From an uncultured Helicobacter sp. (GTDB taxonomy: Bacteria > Campylobacterota > Campylobacteria > Campylobacterales > Helicobacteraceae): a stretch of DNA of 52,118 nt. The stretch is from contig CASFZH010000020.1 of assembly GCA_949299115.1 (NCBI GenBank), positions 1 through 52,118 of the forward strand. The letters run 5' to 3'. Shown one piece after another: positions 1 through 7,256 of the stretch. The notes under the pieces were generated by a model, which did not search any database, was not told where the DNA came from, and saw only the letters and a program-made list of their open reading frames with translations. Numbering within the stretch: position 1 is the first letter of the stretch; every line of letters begins with the position of its first letter. The translations under genes were made by a program, and so were the position numbers.

Positions 1-1
1 A

Positions 2-118
2 CAAATACAAGAAAATACTTTTAAAGATTATGAGAAACATATACAAGACTATAAGTTTCATCTTTATATGTTACAAAGACAAAGAGAGAGAAGAGCTGGG
101 CAATATAAGGGGAGGTAG
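2..118 (+). CDS. 3' end of an unknown gene entering from the left edge
   Basis: Frame 2 is open from the window edge to a TAG at 116-118. It gives 38 residues of a hydrophilic, charged C-terminus ending in a basic Arg/Lys-rich tail (RQRERRAGQYKGR). The composition looks like real protein and the other two plus frames are broken or unnatural. No family can be named from so short a tail. It lies beside the plasmid-like genes, so it may belong to the same element. Confidence 0.45.
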   Translation, partial: QIQENTFKDYEKHIQDYKFHLYMLQRQRERRAGQYKGR

Positions 119-359
119 CTGTGGGACTATTAAAAGGATAAAATGCGGGTAATGTGAAAGATAAGTATTGTATTTCCAATACTATGAATGTGATTTTGTG
201 CGAACATTGCAATATAGAATTGTAATCACTAAAAAAGCACATTAACTATAAAATGCTAATAGTAAGAGTGAATAGATAAATTTGTGAGTATGGGTTAATG
301 CTTTTATTGATTCTTATAAGAATATTTGTTATTATTAAGAATATATTATGGAGTGATAT

Positions 360-545
360 ATGGATATTGATTTTCAAAAAATATTGGAAATACTTATAAA
401 TAAATTGGATACTTGTACCATTGCAATTCTTTTTATAACTACTGTATTTCTTATTGCTCTTATTTACACAGTAAAACTAAAATTTAAATCTCATCATGAG
501 ATATTCAAAGAAATTGCTAGAAAAACAAGAAAGGATAAAAGATGA
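360..545 (+). CDS. small membrane protein, 61 aa
   Basis: I do not recognise the family. The product has one strong hydrophobic helix at about residues 19-38 (TIAILFITTVFLIALIYTV) and a basic cytoplasmic-looking tail rich in Lys and Arg. The ATG follows a GGAG ribosome site by about seven bases. Its stop codon overlaps the start of the next gene in an ATGA junction, so the two are probably translated together and may form one membrane complex. The position at the edge of a plasmid-like element suggests a transfer or accessory role, but that is inference from context only. Confidence 0.6.
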   Translation: MDIDFQKILEILINKLDTCTIAILFITTVFLIALIYTVKLKFKSHHEIFKEIARKTRKDKR

Positions 546-1024
546 GTATTGTAATTATGATAACATCATGTGTATTTTTATTCTGTTTTTGTTACAAACA
601 TGCCATTGATGAATATAATAAAGAAGTTGTATTTTTTTATCGTATCGCCCAATCTCACTATATAAAAGATGAAATTAAAGCAATTGCTGTATTCTGGCAT
701 AAAAGATGTTTTTCATTTTTTCTATGGATACAAATTTTTTTTAATATTTTTATGTTACCTTTGTCTAAAAAAACAAACCAATCGCAACAAGATTATTCAC
801 AAAAAATAAGTAAAAGAGAATTAAAGATAATTCTCTTTTTAATTCTAAAATCTTTAAAAGTAAATATTACTTTTTTATTCCCTCTCTATATTGTTGTATT
901 CATATTTGGTCTTCTATGGTTGTTTATGTGGGGTTATCTTTTTACATTAAAAGATTATGTGTTAAATATGGTGTATAGATTCTATTATTTAAAACAATAT
1001 CAAAGATATGATATGCAGAACTGA
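542..1024 (+). CDS. hypothetical membrane protein, 160 aa
   Basis: The family is unknown. An N-terminal hydrophobic stretch (residues about 2-18) could be a signal or anchor. A second segment lies near residues 55-72, and a third near residues 110-135 is rich in Phe, Leu, Ile and Val. Between them are basic loops. It is coupled by ATGA overlap to the 61-residue membrane protein before it. The composition, dense in Phe, Tyr and Ile, is typical of AT-rich Helicobacter membrane genes. The pair reads on the plus strand whereas almost all other genes of the left element read on the minus strand, so it may be a separate transcription unit. Confidence 0.6.
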   Translation: MSIVIMITSCVFLFCFCYKHAIDEYNKEVVFFYRIAQSHYIKDEIKAIAVFWHKRCFSFFLWIQIFFNIFMLPLSKKTNQSQQDYSQKISKRELKIILFLILKSLKVNITFLFPLYIVVFIFGLLWLFMWGYLFTLKDYVLNMVYRFYYLKQYQRYDMQN

Positions 1025-1051
1025 ATAGGGACTCGCGAGGTTGGAGTAGAA

Positions 1052-1120
1052 ATGAAACAAATTAAATTTAGATTTTGGGATAATGAATTAGAGCAATATG
1101 TTGATAAGATTCTCCAATAA
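1052..1120 (+). pseudogene. truncated N-terminus resembling a YopX-family protein, 22 codons
   Basis: A GGAG site precedes an ATG at 1052. The 22 residues start MKQIKFRFWDNELEQYVDKI and then reach a TAA. The MKxIKFRxWD opening is the usual start of small YopX-type phage and plasmid proteins, which are normally over 100 residues. What remains would be only the first strand of the fold, so I read it as a fragment. It could also be a genuine micro-ORF. Resemblance is by motif memory alone. Confidence 0.35.
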
Positions 1121-1186
1121 CTATTTATAATTTTATATATGTTTCCTACAATGACAACAACAATTATATTATACATAACTCTCTCT

Positions 1187-2104
1187 CTATCTACCCCTGT
1201 CTTTATTTCTTAGCATATTCCTTTCATATTCATCTACAAGCTTTGTAGCCCTTTGTATAAGCATAGAATCTTTTTTATCTAAAGCAATGTTAGAATCTTG
1301 ATTTAGTAGATTCTCTGTATCATTTTGTGATGCGGTATTTGTGCTTTGTGCTTGTGTGTTTTTATTTTGTAAAACTTTAGAATCTGTATTACTACTCTCT
1401 ATAAGATTCTCTATATTCTCTAAAGCCTTAATGATTTTATTATAGGATTGCTCTTTTTGTCTAGGGGAGAGGGTGGAAGTAAAGATTTGTGTGTGTTCTT
1501 TTAGAATTGTGAGTTGTGAATGGAGGTATTCAGTGTGTTCTTTGTGTGATTTATTGTTTTTAGAATCTAATTCTTGATTCTCTTTAGAATCTTGTGTGTA
1601 AGTAAGATTCTCTTGAATCGCTTTGCCAATGTCGTCTTGTATATCTGTATAGGTATGTAGGGCTTGTTGTTTAAATATTTCTGTTTCTCTTAAGATTTCA
1701 CTAAATTCTCTTCGCTCTGTTTGGCTAAGTCTATTTTGTGTTGAATAGATTTCTTGAATGTCTTGATTCGATTCCTTAAGGCTAACACTTCTTGTGTTAA
1801 TGCTTCTTGTTCCCTCGCCCATTGCTCTGCCTCTTCCCTTTCTTTGATTGAGTATTGCAAGAGTGCTTCCATGATATGAGGTGGAGTCATTTCCTCTATC
1901 ATGGCTAAGGCTTTGGGATTGTCCTCGTGTTCCTCTATCATGTCTATTATATTCTTCAATTCCTGCTCTGATGGTATCGGTAAATGTGAATAGGGGTGCG
2001 GCTGTGTTTGATTGCTCATGCTGTTCTCCTTTCAATTCTTTTGATTCTTGTAGTTCTTTTAAAGAATCTTGCAATAAATCTTGAAAACTCTTATCTTTGT
2101 CCAT
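1187..2104 (-). CDS. hydrophilic coiled-coil-like protein, 305 aa, containing a second nested reading frame
   Basis: The family is not recognised. Residues 1-30 and about 120-305 are highly charged and rich in Gln, Asn, Ser and Lys, with predicted helical, coiled-coil-like character. Residues about 40-110 are instead rich in Arg and Gly, unusual for this AT-rich genome, and coincide with another convincing gene read in a different frame (1690-2019). The ATG at 2104 has no good ribosome site but follows a TATAAT-like hexamer by a few bases, which would suit a leaderless or weakly translated start. It lies downstream of the ParA and ribbon-helix-helix genes, so a plasmid maintenance or mobilisation role is possible. 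Either both frames are used, or the middle of this frame is a shadow and the ends belong to different genes. Confidence 0.5.
   Translation of the reverse strand: MDKDKSFQDLLQDSLKELQESKELKGEQHEQSNTAAPLFTFTDTIRAGIEEYNRHDRGTRGQSQSLSHDRGNDSTSYHGSTLAILNQRKGRGRAMGEGTRSINTRSVSLKESNQDIQEIYSTQNRLSQTERREFSEILRETEIFKQQALHTYTDIQDDIGKAIQENLTYTQDSKENQELDSKNNKSHKEHTEYLHSQLTILKEHTQIFTSTLSPRQKEQSYNKIIKALENIENLIESSNTDSKVLQNKNTQAQSTNTASQNDTENLLNQDSNIALDKKDSMLIQRATKLVDEYERNMLRNKDRGR
1690..2019 (-). CDS. nested small helical protein, 109 aa
   Basis: This frame lies wholly inside the 305-residue frame. It has the better start: an AAAGGAGA ribosome site a few bases before ATG 2019. The protein looks natural, with a Pro-rich N-terminus followed by acidic amphipathic helices (residues about 17-70) and a basic C-terminal helix (about 78-100), giving a probable coiled coil. 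No family is recognised. The overlap resembles the nested mobilisation genes known from ColE1-type plasmids, though no sequence similarity to MobB or MobD is evident to me. Codon content favours this frame in the shared region, because the other frame there is oddly rich in Arg and Gly. Confidence 0.55.
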   Translation of the reverse strand: MSNQTQPHPYSHLPIPSEQELKNIIDMIEEHEDNPKALAMIEEMTPPHIMEALLQYSIKEREEAEQWAREQEALTQEVLALRNRIKTFKKSIQHKIDLAKQSEENLVKS

Positions 2105-2179
2105 AATTCATTATACCACAATAATGTTTTTTGTATATTTAAAACCTTTTTAAATATATTATTTACTCCTTTAAAGTAG

Positions 2180-2488
2180 TTATACATAAGGCAATATTTG
2201 TGGTTGTGTGTGCTGTATAGTGTGTTGTGTATTAGGTTTTTGTATAGTTTTTATACTATGTAGCACTATCTCTCTTACATATAAAGATATATTATCGCTT
2301 GGAATCTTCTCTTTAATACTTTGCATTTCCTCATTGGTAAGATAGATAACAATTTTATGTTTTCTCTTTTCTCTATCCTCTTTCTTTGGTCTGCCACTTT
2401 TATTCGCTTTATTTTGCTTGATGAAGTCAGCTTGATTAGTATACTCTAGCTTTGTGTCAATATGTGTTGTTAAGTCTTTAAAACTCAT
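2180..2488 (-). CDS. ribbon-helix-helix DNA-binding protein, probable ParA partner or MobC-like
   Basis: The 102-residue product has a basic stretch GRPKKEDREKRK (about 32-43), then KIVIYLTNEEMQSIKEKI and a second helix, the pattern strand-helix-helix of CopG/Arc/MobC-type proteins. Such proteins bind DNA as dimers through the strand. The gene starts 185 bp downstream of parA on the same strand with an AAGGAT ribosome site. A ParF-type ParA followed by a small ribbon-helix-helix protein is the usual layout of a plasmid partition cassette (ParG-like role). A relaxosome accessory role (MobC-like) is the main alternative. The Gln/Thr/Pro-rich tail is probably disordered. Confidence 0.65.
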   Translation of the reverse strand: MSFKDLTTHIDTKLEYTNQADFIKQNKANKSGRPKKEDREKRKHKIVIYLTNEEMQSIKEKIPSDNISLYVREIVLHSIKTIQKPNTQHTIQHTQPQILPYV

Positions 2489-2672
2489 TATGTATCCTTT
2501 ATAAATTTTCTATACCATTAGAATATTTTATATACTTAAATTATATGTTTATTATAGGTTGAAAATTCTTTAAAATAGATTTTAAACCTATTTTTTATAT
2601 ATGTAAAATATATTTATTATCGATAAATAATATATAAAATATATCTGCAATACTATACATTATTTTATATTC

Positions 2673-3395
2673 TTACTTCACTTTGGCGTTTTGCTCTTGG
2701 CTCTTGCCTTGCCTGTAATGCTTATCTTTGCAAAATGTAAAAATCTCACAACACACTTTTTTAAACTCTATTAGAGCATTATCTGTGTCTTTAGCATATT
2801 CGTGGATTCCTAGTCCTAATTTGACCGCATTTTGATAGGCGATGCGTTCATAAAGAATAGAATCTAATAAATACATAGAATCTAATAAAACCTCTTGTTG
2901 TTTATTATGTATAAAATCCTGTAAATCCGCAATATTTTTCTGCAATTTTGGATTTGTAAAAGCCTTAGAAATGCAAAACAATGCCTTAGTGTTTGGATTA
3001 AATACTTGGGATTGCCTGTGTAATTCTATCATTTTATTTAATACCGCTATATCGTATTGACTAGGGATTATAGGGATAATGCTTATATCGGCTATGCTCA
3101 TAGCTCCTCGCATTTCTACACTATCTCTTCCACCTGTATCAATAATCACACAATCATAATATTGTTGTAATTTCTTAATCTCTGTAATCATACTAGCTCC
3201 AAGCAATGCAATAGAAGTAAAGGTTGATTCTTTACCCTCTTGCATTCTTGATTCTATAAAAGAACGCACACTGCCTTGTGGGTCAGAATCTATAAGTAAA
3301 ATATTGTCCCCCAATGTAGCATAATAACTTGCTAGATTAACAGCTAGAGTAGTTTTACCGCTTCCGCCTTTTTCATTTGTAATAGCTATAATCAT
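2673..3395 (-). CDS. parA: ParA-family partition ATPase
   Basis: A Walker-type cytoskeletal ATPase that would position plasmid DNA by ATP-driven assembly on the nucleoid. The deviant Walker A KGGSGKTT is near the N-terminus, Walker A' is in [10 protein letters not shown], and Walker B in [10 protein letters not shown]. There is no N-terminal helix-turn-helix domain, so it belongs to the short ParF/VirC1-like type (about 240 residues). An upstream ATG at 3410 is in frame, but the AAAGGAAA ribosome site lies inside that extension and points to ATG 3395, giving the natural start [11 protein letters not shown]. The next gene on the strand encodes a ribbon-helix-helix protein, the likely centromere-binding partner. 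Confidence 0.9.
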   Translation of the reverse strand: MIIAITNEKGGSGKTTLAVNLASYYATLGDNILLIDSDPQGSVRSFIESRMQEGKESTFTSIALLGASMITEIKKLQQYYDCVIIDTGGRDSVEMRGAMSIADISIIPIIPSQYDIAVLNKMIELHRQSQVFNPNTKALFCISKAFTNPKLQKNIADLQDFIHNKQQEVLLDSMYLLDSILYERIAYQNAVKLGLGIHEYAKDTDNALIEFKKVCCEIFTFCKDKHYRQGKSQEQNAKVK

Positions 3396-3575
3396 GGTAT
3401 TTCCTTTCATTGTTTGTTGTTATTTTGTATATGTTTTTTATATTTATTAAACGATAAATAATCTATTTACAATGTTTTTTAATATATTTAGAATACTTTT
3501 TTATATATAAAAAATCTCTTTAAAATAGATTTATAATTATAGAATTATCACTACACGTTCTAGCACACTCTATTT

Positions 3576-3809
3576 CTAGTTATGTAGATGTTTCGCTATG
3601 CTCAACATGACGCAAAAAGAGAACATGATAGAAACTTGTATTATAAAATCACTCCATGATGTATATTCTGGATTCTTATAAATATACTTTGCTATAAAGT
3701 TTTTTATATCTTTCATGTTTTCTTTAATAGCAATAACATAATGCTGTGCTAGATAGTTATCGCATTTAACTACGCAACAATAACCCTTAATGATTTGCAT
3801 TTTATTCAT
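3576..3809 (-). CDS. small hypothetical protein, 77 aa, with a repeat-derived C-terminus
   Basis: The family is unknown. I chose ATG 3809 because an AAAGGAA site precedes it; the frame extends to a GTG at 3842 that overlaps the previous gene. The N-terminal two thirds look like a small mixed alpha/beta protein. The last residues (FCVMLSIAKHLHN) are encoded by a copy of a dispersed intergenic repeat at 3584-3612, so the original C-terminus has probably been replaced by repeat sequence. It follows the 117-residue gene closely and is likely in one operon with it. Confidence 0.5.
   Translation of the reverse strand: MNKMQIIKGYCCVVKCDNYLAQHYVIAIKENMKDIKNFIAKYIYKNPEYTSWSDFIIQVSIMFSFCVMLSIAKHLHN
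3584..3612. repeat. dispersed repeat, consensus TAGATNTTTCG-N8-CTCAAYATGACG
   Basis: The sequence here (TAGATGTTTCG, eight bases, CTCAACATGACG) recurs with changes at 11490-11522, inverted at 11562-11597, and at 11648-11680. Here it forms the 3' end of a coding frame. A weak copy may lie near 44508-44535. Confidence 0.65.
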
Positions 3810-3838
3810 TGTGTATTCCTTTCTTTCTTGTCTTTGCT

Positions 3839-4192
3839 TCACTTTAGCGGATTTTGCAAACCTGTAAGCTTGTAGTTTTCTTGTAACCGCTGTGCCTCTC
3901 TGCCTTGTTGCTGTTGCAAACTCTCTTCTAAAAGTTTTGTGATTTTTGGTATAAGGTTGTCGCTTAATAATTTACCTGTTATACCGTCTTGTGTGGCATA
4001 GATTTGAAAAATCTTTTTATCTGCAATCTTAATAAAGATTCTATGTAATACCACATTATTAGCACATTGTAAAAATGGCATATTTTCAACATACCAAATG
4101 ATTTGCCCATTGTTTTGCTCATTAAAGGGCATAATGTTTGGAAATATCTCTAAAAACTCATCTTGTGTAATTTCTTGTATTGTGTTTAACAT
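3839..4192 (-). CDS. hypothetical protein, 117 aa
   Basis: The family is not recognised. The product is mixed alpha/beta: an N-terminal acidic helix, a central stretch with alternating hydrophobics and Trp/Tyr (IIWYVENMPFLQC), then a C-terminal Gln- and Glu-rich helix. A GGAG ribosome site precedes ATG 4192. It lies 13 bp downstream of the 243-residue gene and directly abuts the next one, so these small genes form an operon behind which parA follows. The role is unknown. Confidence 0.6.
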   Translation of the reverse strand: MLNTIQEITQDEFLEIFPNIMPFNEQNNGQIIWYVENMPFLQCANNVVLHRIFIKIADKKIFQIYATQDGITGKLLSDNLIPKITKLLEESLQQQQGREAQRLQENYKLTGLQNPLK

Positions 4193-4205
4193 GTTGTACT
4201 CCTAT

Positions 4206-4937
4206 TCATAATGCTTTGACAGTATCAATAAATTCGCCTGTGTGATGACAAAATACTTTTTCATATTGTATGTTATTGGATTCTTGCAAAAGCTCTAAAG
4301 AAGCAAACTTTATATTGCAATATCCCATTAATTTTGTTGCTATATCTTTAGCTTTATGATATTGTGATGTTGCAAGTTGTATCCTATCTATGAGATAATC
4401 ATTAATGTAATGTGGCTTATACTCATCTCCTAAACTAATGCTTCCTACATATAAATTGATAAAAAATGTATTTCTATTATGATTTTGATTTGTAAAATAA
4501 TCTTTGTTTTTCTCTATAAATTCTTTTATTCTTTCTCTAGTCTTTTGTTTTGTCATAAACAACATATATTGACTAAACATAATATTTACGATATTTTCAT
4601 CAACTAAACCATGTAGTAAATAATGAGATAATATATGTATTCTCATATTGTCTTTGTCATGGTGTCTTTGTTCTACAAAATGTTTTTTGTGTTCTCTATC
4701 AACAATATTTAAATTATCATCTATGACATAAACTCCGTTATCTTCTGTATTATAATGTCCACTTCCGATTATTTCGCCATCAAATACTTTGTTAGAAATA
4801 TCAAATAGCCCATCTATATCTTTACCTAGTTCCTTAGCAACCTCCAACATTGGTTTTATGCTATCCATACCACCATTCCAATGTTGATAAATTGACTTTG
4901 TCCTTGTAGTATTCGTTATAACACATCTATTTCCCAT
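4206..4937 (-). CDS. MGNRxVIT-type plasmid/phage protein, 243 aa
   Basis: The N-terminus MGNRCVITNTTRTKSIYQHW followed by NGGMDSI matches the opening of a family seen in phages, plasmids and conjugative elements (MGNRAVIT...YLHWNGGxDSV). The biochemical role of that family is not known to me. The rest is alpha/beta with several His-rich stretches (residues about 80-110) but no motif I can assign. An AGGGG site lies before ATG 4937, and the start falls 2 bp from the stop of the broken gene upstream, so they were one operon. Confidence 0.6.
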   Translation of the reverse strand: MGNRCVITNTTRTKSIYQHWNGGMDSIKPMLEVAKELGKDIDGLFDISNKVFDGEIIGSGHYNTEDNGVYVIDDNLNIVDREHKKHFVEQRHHDKDNMRIHILSHYLLHGLVDENIVNIMFSQYMLFMTKQKTRERIKEFIEKNKDYFTNQNHNRNTFFINLYVGSISLGDEYKPHYINDYLIDRIQLATSQYHKAKDIATKLMGYCNIKFASLELLQESNNIQYEKVFCHHTGEFIDTVKAL

Positions 4938-4938
4938 A

Positions 4939-5411
4939 TTAGCCCCTTATCCTCAATAGGTCATTATCCTTAATTTCATATTCACATAATAATGTTGCTA
5001 TTTCATTAAGCATTATTAAGGCTTCTTGTATCCTGTCGTTGTCTATCTCTTTTTGTTTTTCATGTTCATATTCATAGTCTTGCGGTTTGAAATTTAAATT
5101 GATAAATCTTTCAGTTAGTCCAAAATAAAGCTTTATAAATATATCTTTCTCATATATATCTAAACTTTCAATAGTTCTAGTTCTAGAGTCTTCTAATATA
5201 GTTTTGCATGCTCCTATCCTATAAATACTTACAAGAAATCTTAATATTTCATCTTTTATATTGTTGTCTAAACAAAAGTCTAGACAATTAAAAGTTTTAA
5301 AATCCCATATATTAAATGTGCTTCTAGCTCAATATGTTTTACTATGTCATGAAGTATTGTTTGTTTCATAGAGTTATAATCTGTTTTTTTATAATATTCT
5401 AAGAAATTCAT
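4939..5411 (-). pseudogene. frameshifted hypothetical gene
   Basis: A strong GGAGG ribosome site precedes ATG 5411 and starts MNFLEYYKKTDYNSMKQ, open for about 40 codons before a TAG. A second frame then runs open from about 5335 down to the stop at 4939 and encodes a natural-looking protein (TFNIWDFKTFNCLDFCLDNN and onward). The two frames join at about 5320-5335, consistent with a single-base deletion. The restored product would be near 156 residues. Neither half belongs to a family I recognise. Stop 4939 lies 2 bp from the start of the next gene, as in an intact operon. Confidence 0.7.
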
Positions 5412-5428
5412 ATTAACCTCCTATCTTA

Positions 5429-5806
5429 CTAATATCTTACTAATATCATGTTGTCATTCATAGATTCAATAAAATTAATCTTAAAGTTAGTATCAAAATC
5501 CTCATAACTTACATCTCTTTCGCCGCTTTTATAAAGATTTTCTAATCTTTCCCACTCATCACTTATAGAATCTTTTTCTAGGACTCTACACCAATTTATC
5601 ACATCATTATCTACAATATTAAGCACATTAAATTCAACACTTTCAAAAACACCATCATCAATACTTTTTTTATACATATCTAAAAATAAGCTCTTTTTTT
5701 TCTCGCTATTTTCTTCATTTTTAAACCAACAATCTAGCCTATTGTTTAACATGTCTAATAATATATACTTGTTTATTTTAATCTTAACTAAGTTATCGTT
5801 TTTCAT
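5429..5806 (-). CDS. acidic hypothetical protein, 125 aa
   Basis: The family is unknown. The protein is rich in Asp, Glu and Asn with a short basic N-terminus (MKNDNLVKIKINK). It has no signal peptide or membrane segment. An AAGGAT site precedes ATG 5806, and the gene ends 18 bp before the ribosome site region of the broken gene that follows. It is the first gene of a minus-strand run that goes through the MGNR protein toward parA, and it borders the large noncoding, palindrome-rich region. Acidic small proteins of mobile elements are often immunity or anti-defence factors, but nothing here shows that. Confidence 0.55.
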   Translation of the reverse strand: MKNDNLVKIKINKYILLDMLNNRLDCWFKNEENSEKKKSLFLDMYKKSIDDGVFESVEFNVLNIVDNDVINWCRVLEKDSISDEWERLENLYKSGERDVSYEDFDTNFKINFIESMNDNMILVRY

Positions 5807-6434
5807 GGTATATCCTTAATAATAAATTAAAGAATCTAAGTAATTTTTAGAAAGCTTGAGGGGTTCTTAATGTGCAAGCCATACAAGCATTAACAGACTA
5901 GAAAAAACATAATTCTAGTGTCCACATATAGTCATAAACAAAAAATCTAAAAATTAGTAAAAAGACTTGACAAAAGAGGCTAAATGAAGTAACATAACAA
6001 TCTAGCATTTTGCTAAGTTATGGTTATATATATATATATATATTCGCAATTTTTTTATAAGATATATATAACCGATTTTTTACTATAAATCTTATTTTTT
6101 AACTTCTTAAATATCCATAATTAAATCAGACTTCAGAAATTAAAAGTTATAAAATATATAACATTAAATTCTTACTATAATTATAGTAAAATTCTTGTTT
6201 AAAGTCAATAGAAAATCCCTATTTTACGATGTTTTTAACACTTTTTTATACATTTTTTATTCTATTTTATTATGAATAAAAGTTATAAAAAATAGAACAT
6301 ACATGCCCGATTTTTGTGCGTATCTTTTTTGCAAGTTTGCGTTACTAAAAATAGCAAATTGTAAGCTTAAAAAACGCTTAATTGTATAGCAAATGTAACA
6401 AAGTGAAATTTGTGTATGCAATTAAGCAGTTGTT
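5807..6434. other. noncoding palindrome-rich region, possible replication or transfer origin
   Basis: No gene is supported in about 630 bases. The DNA is extremely AT-rich and holds several inverted repeats: 6022-6073 (GGTTATATATAT facing ATATATATAACC), a perfect 18-bp palindrome at 6172-6189 (TTACTATAATTATAGTAA), and an imperfect long inverted repeat at about 6349-6458 whose arms share CGCTTAATTG and AGCTTAAAA-type blocks. A promoter-like pair TTGACA-17-TAACAT lies near 5968 on the plus strand. Beside parA, ssb and helicase remnants, this is the most origin-like place in the element. I see no clear array of identical iterons. Confidence 0.4.
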
Positions 6435-6653
6435 TTAAGCGTATTTGCTAGTATTCTGGTAAAAAACGCAAAAGATAGCAAGGCTAATTGGAGGCTCATA
6501 ATTTCTTAGCTTTGCAGAAATTATGAGCCTCCAATTAGCCGAAGCGGTCGCAAAAAGAGGGCATGAGTATGTCTTTTTAAGCGTATTTTTGTAAATAAAG
6601 AATGTTAATGTAATAGCTAAAGTAGTAATGATACCAAGTAGGAATTTATTCAT
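6435..6653 (-). CDS. small membrane protein, 72 aa, doubtful
   Basis: From ATG 6653 the frame starts with MNKFLLGIITTLAITLTFFI, a clear single transmembrane or signal segment, followed by a Lys-rich stretch. The C-terminal half is encoded by one arm of the perfect inverted repeat at 6482-6540. That half may be artificial, and the ribosome site is poor. A small anchor protein cut by the palindrome is one reading; a chance frame is another. Confidence 0.3.
   Translation of the reverse strand: MNKFLLGIITTLAITLTFFIYKNTLKKTYSCPLFATASANWRLIISAKLRNYEPPISLAIFCVFYQNTSKYA
6482..6540. repeat. perfect inverted repeat, 25-bp arms, 9-bp spacer
   Basis: Bases 6482-6506 are exactly complementary to 6516-6540, with spacer TAGCTTTGC. 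The arms begin GGCTAATTGGAGGCTCATAA. No run of T follows on either strand, so it does not look like a simple terminator. A perfect stem this long is unusual in an AT-rich genome. Confidence 0.9.
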
Positions 6654-6680
6654 GTGAAGTTTTAAAAAGTTTCTGTATAA

Positions 6681-6706
6681 TAAAAAGCCCCTTAGCAATA
6701 AGGGGA
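6681..6706 (-). terminator. rho-independent terminator
   Basis: On the minus strand a seven-pair stem (CCCCTTA/TAAGGGG) with a four-base loop is followed by CTTTTTA. It would end transcripts coming from the structured RNA or from the genes upstream at about 7 kb. Confidence 0.65.
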
Positions 6707-6858
6707 ATAACTCTATATAAAGGACTTACTATGAGAAAGCATAGTAAAAAACGTCCTTTTAGATTATATCTAAAATTTAATCTTTTAAGATTAAAATTCA
6801 AGATAATTTTTAAAAAGTGACGTTTTGGGGCTTTATGCCCCTCCTTTTGAATAGAGTT
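6681..6858 (-). ncRNA. structured RNA candidate ending in an intrinsic terminator
   Basis: Read on the minus strand, the segment ends in stem CCCCTTA, loop TTGC, stem TAAGGGG, then CTTTTTA, a good rho-independent terminator. Upstream of it are a two-part hairpin (6719-6759: AAAGGAC around TTACTATG/CATAGTAA), a GGGG/CCCC hairpin at 6827-6841, and a closing helix of AACTCTAT (6709-6716) with ATAGAGTT (6851-6858). GTCC at 6753-6756 can pair either in the first hairpin or, as AAAACGTC, with GACGTTTT at 6819-6826. Two exclusive folds suggest a regulatory RNA such as a plasmid copy-control or attenuator RNA. The weak 74-codon frame across it is not needed. Confidence 0.5.
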
Positions 6859-6955
6859 AAAGTCTTGCATAAAATCTAATTTAATTATTTACTTTGTTTT
6901 TATTCTCTAAACAATTTATATTTAAAGCTTTGGCGGTAACTTTGTCTTTATCTTT

Positions 6956-7228
6956 TTATTTCAGCTTCAAATCTTTTAGAATACATGGATTCTTGCATAT
7001 ATTACATGCAGAATAATAAGAATTTAAATCCTTGTTTTTATTTGTATTCTCTATTCTATCTTTATATAGAATTTCCTTTGCTTCTAATGTAAAGAAAAAT
7101 TCATTAACACTACATTCTTTGTGTGTTTTTTCATTATCTAAAGAATATATAACCTTGTTTCTTTTAATATTTACATAAGCTATAATTGGTTGTGTGTGAT
7201 TTTTGATATAAAATCTTTTCTTTTCCAT
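6956..7228 (-). CDS. hypothetical protein with C-terminal Cys cluster, 90 aa
   Basis: The frame opens at 7309 but the AAAGGAAA ribosome site selects ATG 7228 (MEKKRFYIKNHTQP). The N-terminal part looks like a small beta-rich domain. The C-terminus has SACNICKNPC, three cysteines spaced CxxCxxxC, which could bind metal although one more ligand would be needed. No family is recognised. It follows the broken helicase gene by about 30 bp on the same strand and was probably co-transcribed with it. Confidence 0.5.
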   Translation of the reverse strand: MEKKRFYIKNHTQPIIAYVNIKRNKVIYSLDNEKTHKECSVNEFFFTLEAKEILYKDRIENTNKNKDLNSYYSACNICKNPCILKDLKLK

Positions 7229-7256
7229 AATATTTCCTTTTTCTATTGTGATATTT

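Noticed and set aside
21-242. 73-codon minus-strand frame
   Set aside because: It overlaps a better plus-strand gene tail, has no ribosome site and an unnatural Ser/Phe/Tyr-rich content.
6646-6870. 74-codon minus-strand frame over the structured RNA
   Set aside because: No ribosome site, basic and irregular composition, and the bases are explained by helices and a terminator.
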